Shown: positions 4,193-6,702 of the stretch, in pieces
How positions within the stretch are numbered: position 1 is the first letter of the stretch
How the letters are laid out: each line of letters begins with the position of its first letter
NCBI GenBank assembly: GCA_001919995.1
Contig: MNIY01000009.1
Span: 6,323-13,024, forward strand
DNA from: Ktedonobacter sp. 13_1_20CM_4_53_11
Lineage (GTDB): Bacteria > Chloroflexota > Ktedonobacteria > Ktedonobacterales > Ktedonobacteraceae
Direction of reading: 5' to 3'
Length of the DNA: 6,702 nucleotides
Position numbers and translations under genes: made by a program
Notes under the pieces: generated by a model
Database searches by the model: none
Told to the model about the DNA's origin: nothing
Seen by the model: only the letters and a program-made list of their open reading frames with translations

Positions 4193-6628
4193 TCATACCT
4201 TGACCTTTTCATTCTTCGGATCGTACAACGGCTCCTTCATCACCGTCGCTCGATACCTGACGCCAAATAGTTGCACCTCGACCAGCGTCCCTGCCGTGGC
4301 ATACTCTACTGGAAGATACCCGTAAGCGATACTCTGGCGCACAGTATAGCCGTACCCACCGCTGGTCACACGACCCAGCACTTGATCACCATCCAGCAGC
4401 GGCTCACCACCCAGGGCAACAGCGCCGGGGTCATCGAGCGTCAAACAACAGAGCTTGCGTGACACACCCTCCGCCTTGATGCGCTCCAGCGCCTCCTTCC
4501 CCATAAAATCGCCTTTTTTCAGCTTAACGGCAAAACCAAGCCCCGCTTCATAGGGATTATATTCGGAATGAATGTCGGCGCTCCAGTAACGATAGCCCTT
4601 CTCCAGGCGCAGAGACTCAATCGCCCTGTAGCCTGCCGCTGCAATTCCCAGCTCCTGTCCAGCCTCCCACAGCGTATCCCAGAGCTTGAGCCCATACTCC
4701 ATTGGAGCATAGATTTCCCAGCCCAGCTCGCCTACATAGGTAACGCGCAGCGCAAGCGCAGGAATATCGCCAATCGTCACCTGTTGCGCTGTCAGATAGG
4801 GGAACGCCTCATTCGAGAAATCATGCTCGCTGACCCTCTGCATCAGGTCGCGTGCCCGTGGCCCCCACACACCGATACAACAGCGGCTGGAGGTAATATC
4901 ATGAACGTACACCGAGCCATCGCCAGGCATCTGACTGCGAATCCAGGAGAGGTCATGCAGGCCGAAAGCAGTCCCCGTGATAATCTGGAAGCGATCACTG
5001 TCCAGCCGTGTCACCGTCAGGTCGCACTCGATGCCGCCGTGCCTGTTCAACATCTGTGTATAGGTGATAGTTCCCAATGGCTGATCCATCTGGTTCCCTG
5101 TAATACCCTGCAAAAAGGCTGCCGCCCCGCTGCCAATTACCTCAAATTTACTGAAAGAGGTCTCATCGAATAAGGCGACCCGATCGCGTGTGGCCTGGTG
5201 CTCCACTCCAATAGCTGGCGACCAGTAACGACTTGCCCACCCGTATGGCCGCGGCCATCCCTGACCCTCCGCCTTCGCTTCATTCACCGCGAACCAGTTC
5301 GGTCGTTCCCAGCCCGCCTTCTCCCCAAAGACCGCTCCCAATTCCTCCAGCCGGCTATAAACGGGGCTGAGGCGTAGCCTTCGTGCGCTGCTGCGTTCCT
5401 GGGCCGGATAGAAGATATCGTAATACGTGCTGTAGATTTCATGGGTGCGCCTGGCAATATAGCGTCGGCTGGCTGTATATGCCCCGAAGCGGCGAATATC
5501 CATGTGCCAGAGATCAAGGCTCGGTTCGCCTTCGACGATCCACTCCGCCATCATCTTGCCAACACCTCCTGCGCCTGACACGCCGTGTGCGCAAAAGCCA
5601 CAGGCTGCCCAGAAACCTCTCACATTGGGCGACTCGCCCAGGATAAACTCTCCGTCAGGTGTAAAGGACTCAAGCCCATTCACCCGCTTCACCAACTCGG
5701 CCTCCTTGATAACAGGAACTCTCTCTACACATCCATCAAAGAGGCTCTCAAAGCGAGGAGGATCAAATCCCAGTACCGTGGGATTTGATCTCTCTGGAAT
5801 AGCGTCCACATTCATTGCCGCAGGATTGCGTTCGTAGCCACCAATCACCAGGCACTCACCATCCTGGCGAAAATAGACCAGTTTATCAGGATCGCGCAGG
5901 TTAGGTACGCTGAAATCTCCCCCCAGCTCTCTCAGCGGTCCAGTCATGGCATACTGGTGCTGCATCGGAACCAGCGGTAGCGTCACACCGGCCATGCGCC
6001 CGATACGCGGCGACCACACCCCTGCAGCTACTACTACAATCTCGGTGCTGATACGTCCTCGCGTTGTGTTTACCGCCTGCACGCGCCCTTTTTCCACCTC
6101 GATGCTGGTCACAAGCGTATGTTCATAGAAGGTAGCTCCCCCACGTTGCCGGGCCCCGTTAGCAAGGCCCTCTGCCACGATTGGTGCGCGTGCGGAGCCA
6201 TCCGTAGGGAGATACAACGCCCCTTCGACCCCCTCCATATTCATCAAAGGAAACATCCGCTGCGCCTCACTCGCGCTGATCAGTTCTGCAGCCAATCCAA
6301 CCCCCTTAGCAAAGCCAGCCTGCCGCTTGAGCTCTTCCATGCGCTCTTTAGATGACGCCAGGCGCAAGCTGCCAACTTCGAAATAGCCAGCTTTCCCATC
6401 CACCCGTAGCTGCTTGTACAGCTCGACACTATACATCAGCATCTTTGTCAGGCTTACAGTTGATCGCAACTGTCCCACCAGGCCAGGGGCATGAGAAGTG
6501 GTCCCACTGACCAATGGCCCCTGCTCGAGCACAACAATGTCCCGCCAGCCCCACTCTGCCAGGTGATAGGCAATACTCGAGCCGGCTATCCCGCTACCAA
6601 TAATGACCGCCCTCGCTTGATCTTGCAT
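4193..6628 (-). CDS. Dimethylglycine oxidase-like FAD enzyme with C-terminal GcvT-type folate domain
   Basis: Enzymes of this family oxidise an N-methyl group of dimethylglycine or sarcosine at FAD and pass the imine intermediate to tetrahydrofolate in the second domain, forming 5,10-methylene-THF and, in oxidases, H2O2. The 811 residues are full length for the bacterial family. The DAO-type FAD domain (about 5-370) has GSGIAG at 11-16, Glu35 for the ADP ribose, and TSHAPGL with His46, the site of covalent histidyl-FAD in relatives. The short FAO_M linker domain spans about 375-430. The GCV_T domain (about 434-700) has GGIECDLTVTRL with Asp536 in the place of the catalytic Asp of T-protein, YVGELGWE at 631-638 and YEAGLG at 693-698. 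GCV_T_C ends the protein (about 710-805, with EPLYDPK near the end). His224 in MQHQY and Tyr252 lie where Arthrobacter dimethylglycine oxidase has active-site His and Tyr. SHAPGL, as recalled, fits that oxidase better than the WHAAGL of sarcosine dehydrogenases, so oxidase is preferred; a dehydrogenase or another N-methyl amine substrate stays possible. There is no signal peptide: it is cytoplasmic. No betaine-pathway partner is in view. Confidence 0.93.
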   Translation of the reverse strand: MQDQARAVIIGSGIAGSSIAYHLAEWGWRDIVVLEQGPLVSGTTSHAPGLVGQLRSTVSLTKMLMYSVELYKQLRVDGKAGYFEVGSLRLASSKERMEELKRQAGFAKGVGLAAELISASEAQRMFPLMNMEGVEGALYLPTDGSARAPIVAEGLANGARQRGGATFYEHTLVTSIEVEKGRVQAVNTTRGRISTEIVVVAAGVWSPRIGRMAGVTLPLVPMQHQYAMTGPLRELGGDFSVPNLRDPDKLVYFRQDGECLVIGGYERNPAAMNVDAIPERSNPTVLGFDPPRFESLFDGCVERVPVIKEAELVKRVNGLESFTPDGEFILGESPNVRGFWAACGFCAHGVSGAGGVGKMMAEWIVEGEPSLDLWHMDIRRFGAYTASRRYIARRTHEIYSTYYDIFYPAQERSSARRLRLSPVYSRLEELGAVFGEKAGWERPNWFAVNEAKAEGQGWPRPYGWASRYWSPAIGVEHQATRDRVALFDETSFSKFEVIGSGAAAFLQGITGNQMDQPLGTITYTQMLNRHGGIECDLTVTRLDSDRFQIITGTAFGLHDLSWIRSQMPGDGSVYVHDITSSRCCIGVWGPRARDLMQRVSEHDFSNEAFPYLTAQQVTIGDIPALALRVTYVGELGWEIYAPMEYGLKLWDTLWEAGQELGIAAAGYRAIESLRLEKGYRYWSADIHSEYNPYEAGLGFAVKLKKGDFMGKEALERIKAEGVSRKLCCLTLDDPGAVALGGEPLLDGDQVLGRVTSGGYGYTVRQSIAYGYLPVEYATAGTLVEVQLFGVRYRATVMKEPLYDPKNEKVKV
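5761..5790. repeat. Perfect 12-bp inverted repeat inside the oxidase gene
   Basis: GATCAAATCCCA (5761-5772) and TGGGATTTGATC (5779-5790) are exact reverse complements around a six-base loop. They encode part of ERSNPTVLGFDPP (about residues 278-290) in the FAD domain, with the reading frame intact. As mRNA the element would form a stable 12-bp hairpin on either strand. The surrounding protein keeps the family's general pattern, so this is not an obvious insertion. Confidence 0.8.
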
Positions 6629-6637
6629 TGAGTAATT

Positions 6638-6642
6638 CTCCT
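6638..6642 (-). promoter_or_regulatory. Ribosome binding site of the oxidase gene
   Basis: AGGAG on the minus strand lies nine bases before ATG 6628-6626. With the FAD-binding motif beginning only seven residues into the protein, this start is well supported. Confidence 0.75.
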
Positions 6643-6672
6643 GATTGATGGCACCCCGGCACTTATGAATTT

Positions 6673-6681
6673 CTTATATCA
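6673..6681 (-). promoter_or_regulatory. Candidate extended -10 promoter of the oxidase gene, with an adjacent near-palindrome
   Basis: On the minus strand TGATATAAG is a TGn plus TATAAG extended -10, giving a leader of about 38 bases. No clear -35 is present before the window ends. Immediately upstream, 6683-6699 holds an imperfect inverted repeat centred on ACCA-CC-TGGT (6686-6695), in the -35 position, where a regulator could bind. The palindrome is short and its role is inference. Confidence 0.4.
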
Positions 6682-6702
6682 CGTAACCACCTGGTAAACT
6701 CT

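Noticed and set aside
4568..5173. Plus-strand open frame of 201 codons
   Set aside because: It is wholly antisense to the oxidase gene, which has full family motifs across this part. The long open frame is a by-product of the coding strand's composition.

Overview
The window looks like chromosomal DNA from a bacterium with mid-range GC. It carries four protein-coding genes with good Shine-Dalgarno sites and a GC-rich repeat island between genes. A G-rich intergenic repeat built on cgtaggggcgggg, a class A penicillin-binding protein with a long polar N-tail and cysteine pairs, and lineage-unspecific membrane and hypothetical proteins together suggest Chloroflexota, perhaps a Ktedonobacter-like organism. 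That placement is an impression from style and is not proven by any marker in the window.

Layout. (1) Positions 1-542, minus strand: the first 180 codons of a gene that runs off the left edge. It encodes a protein with a long disordered polar N-terminus followed by a basic patch and a strongly hydrophobic stretch. (2) Positions 543-833: a divergent intergenic region with candidate promoters for both flanking genes and several small palindromes. (3) Positions 834-3281, plus strand: a complete bifunctional class A penicillin-binding protein (glycosyltransferase family 51 plus transpeptidase) with all catalytic motifs present. (4) Positions 3282-3590: a non-coding island with diverged tandem and inverted repeats and a strong G/C hairpin, followed by an AT-rich promoter zone. 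(5) Positions 3591-4181, plus strand: a 196-residue soluble protein of unknown function. (6) Positions 4193-6628, minus strand: a complete 811-residue flavoprotein fused to a GcvT-like folate domain, best matched to dimethylglycine oxidase. It converges on the hypothetical gene with only 11 bp between the two stop codons.

How the genes relate. The left-edge membrane protein and the penicillin-binding protein share a divergent control region and both concern the cell envelope, so co-regulation is possible but unproven. The dimethylglycine oxidase-like enzyme would demethylate N-methylated glycines, a late step of glycine betaine catabolism, and pass the one-carbon unit to tetrahydrofolate. No other gene of that pathway is visible here. 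I see no mobile element, CRISPR array, tRNA or rRNA, and no convincing novel multi-gene system. The least explained items are the repeat island, the cysteine-rich ends and insert of the penicillin-binding protein, and a perfect 12-bp inverted repeat inside the oxidase gene.
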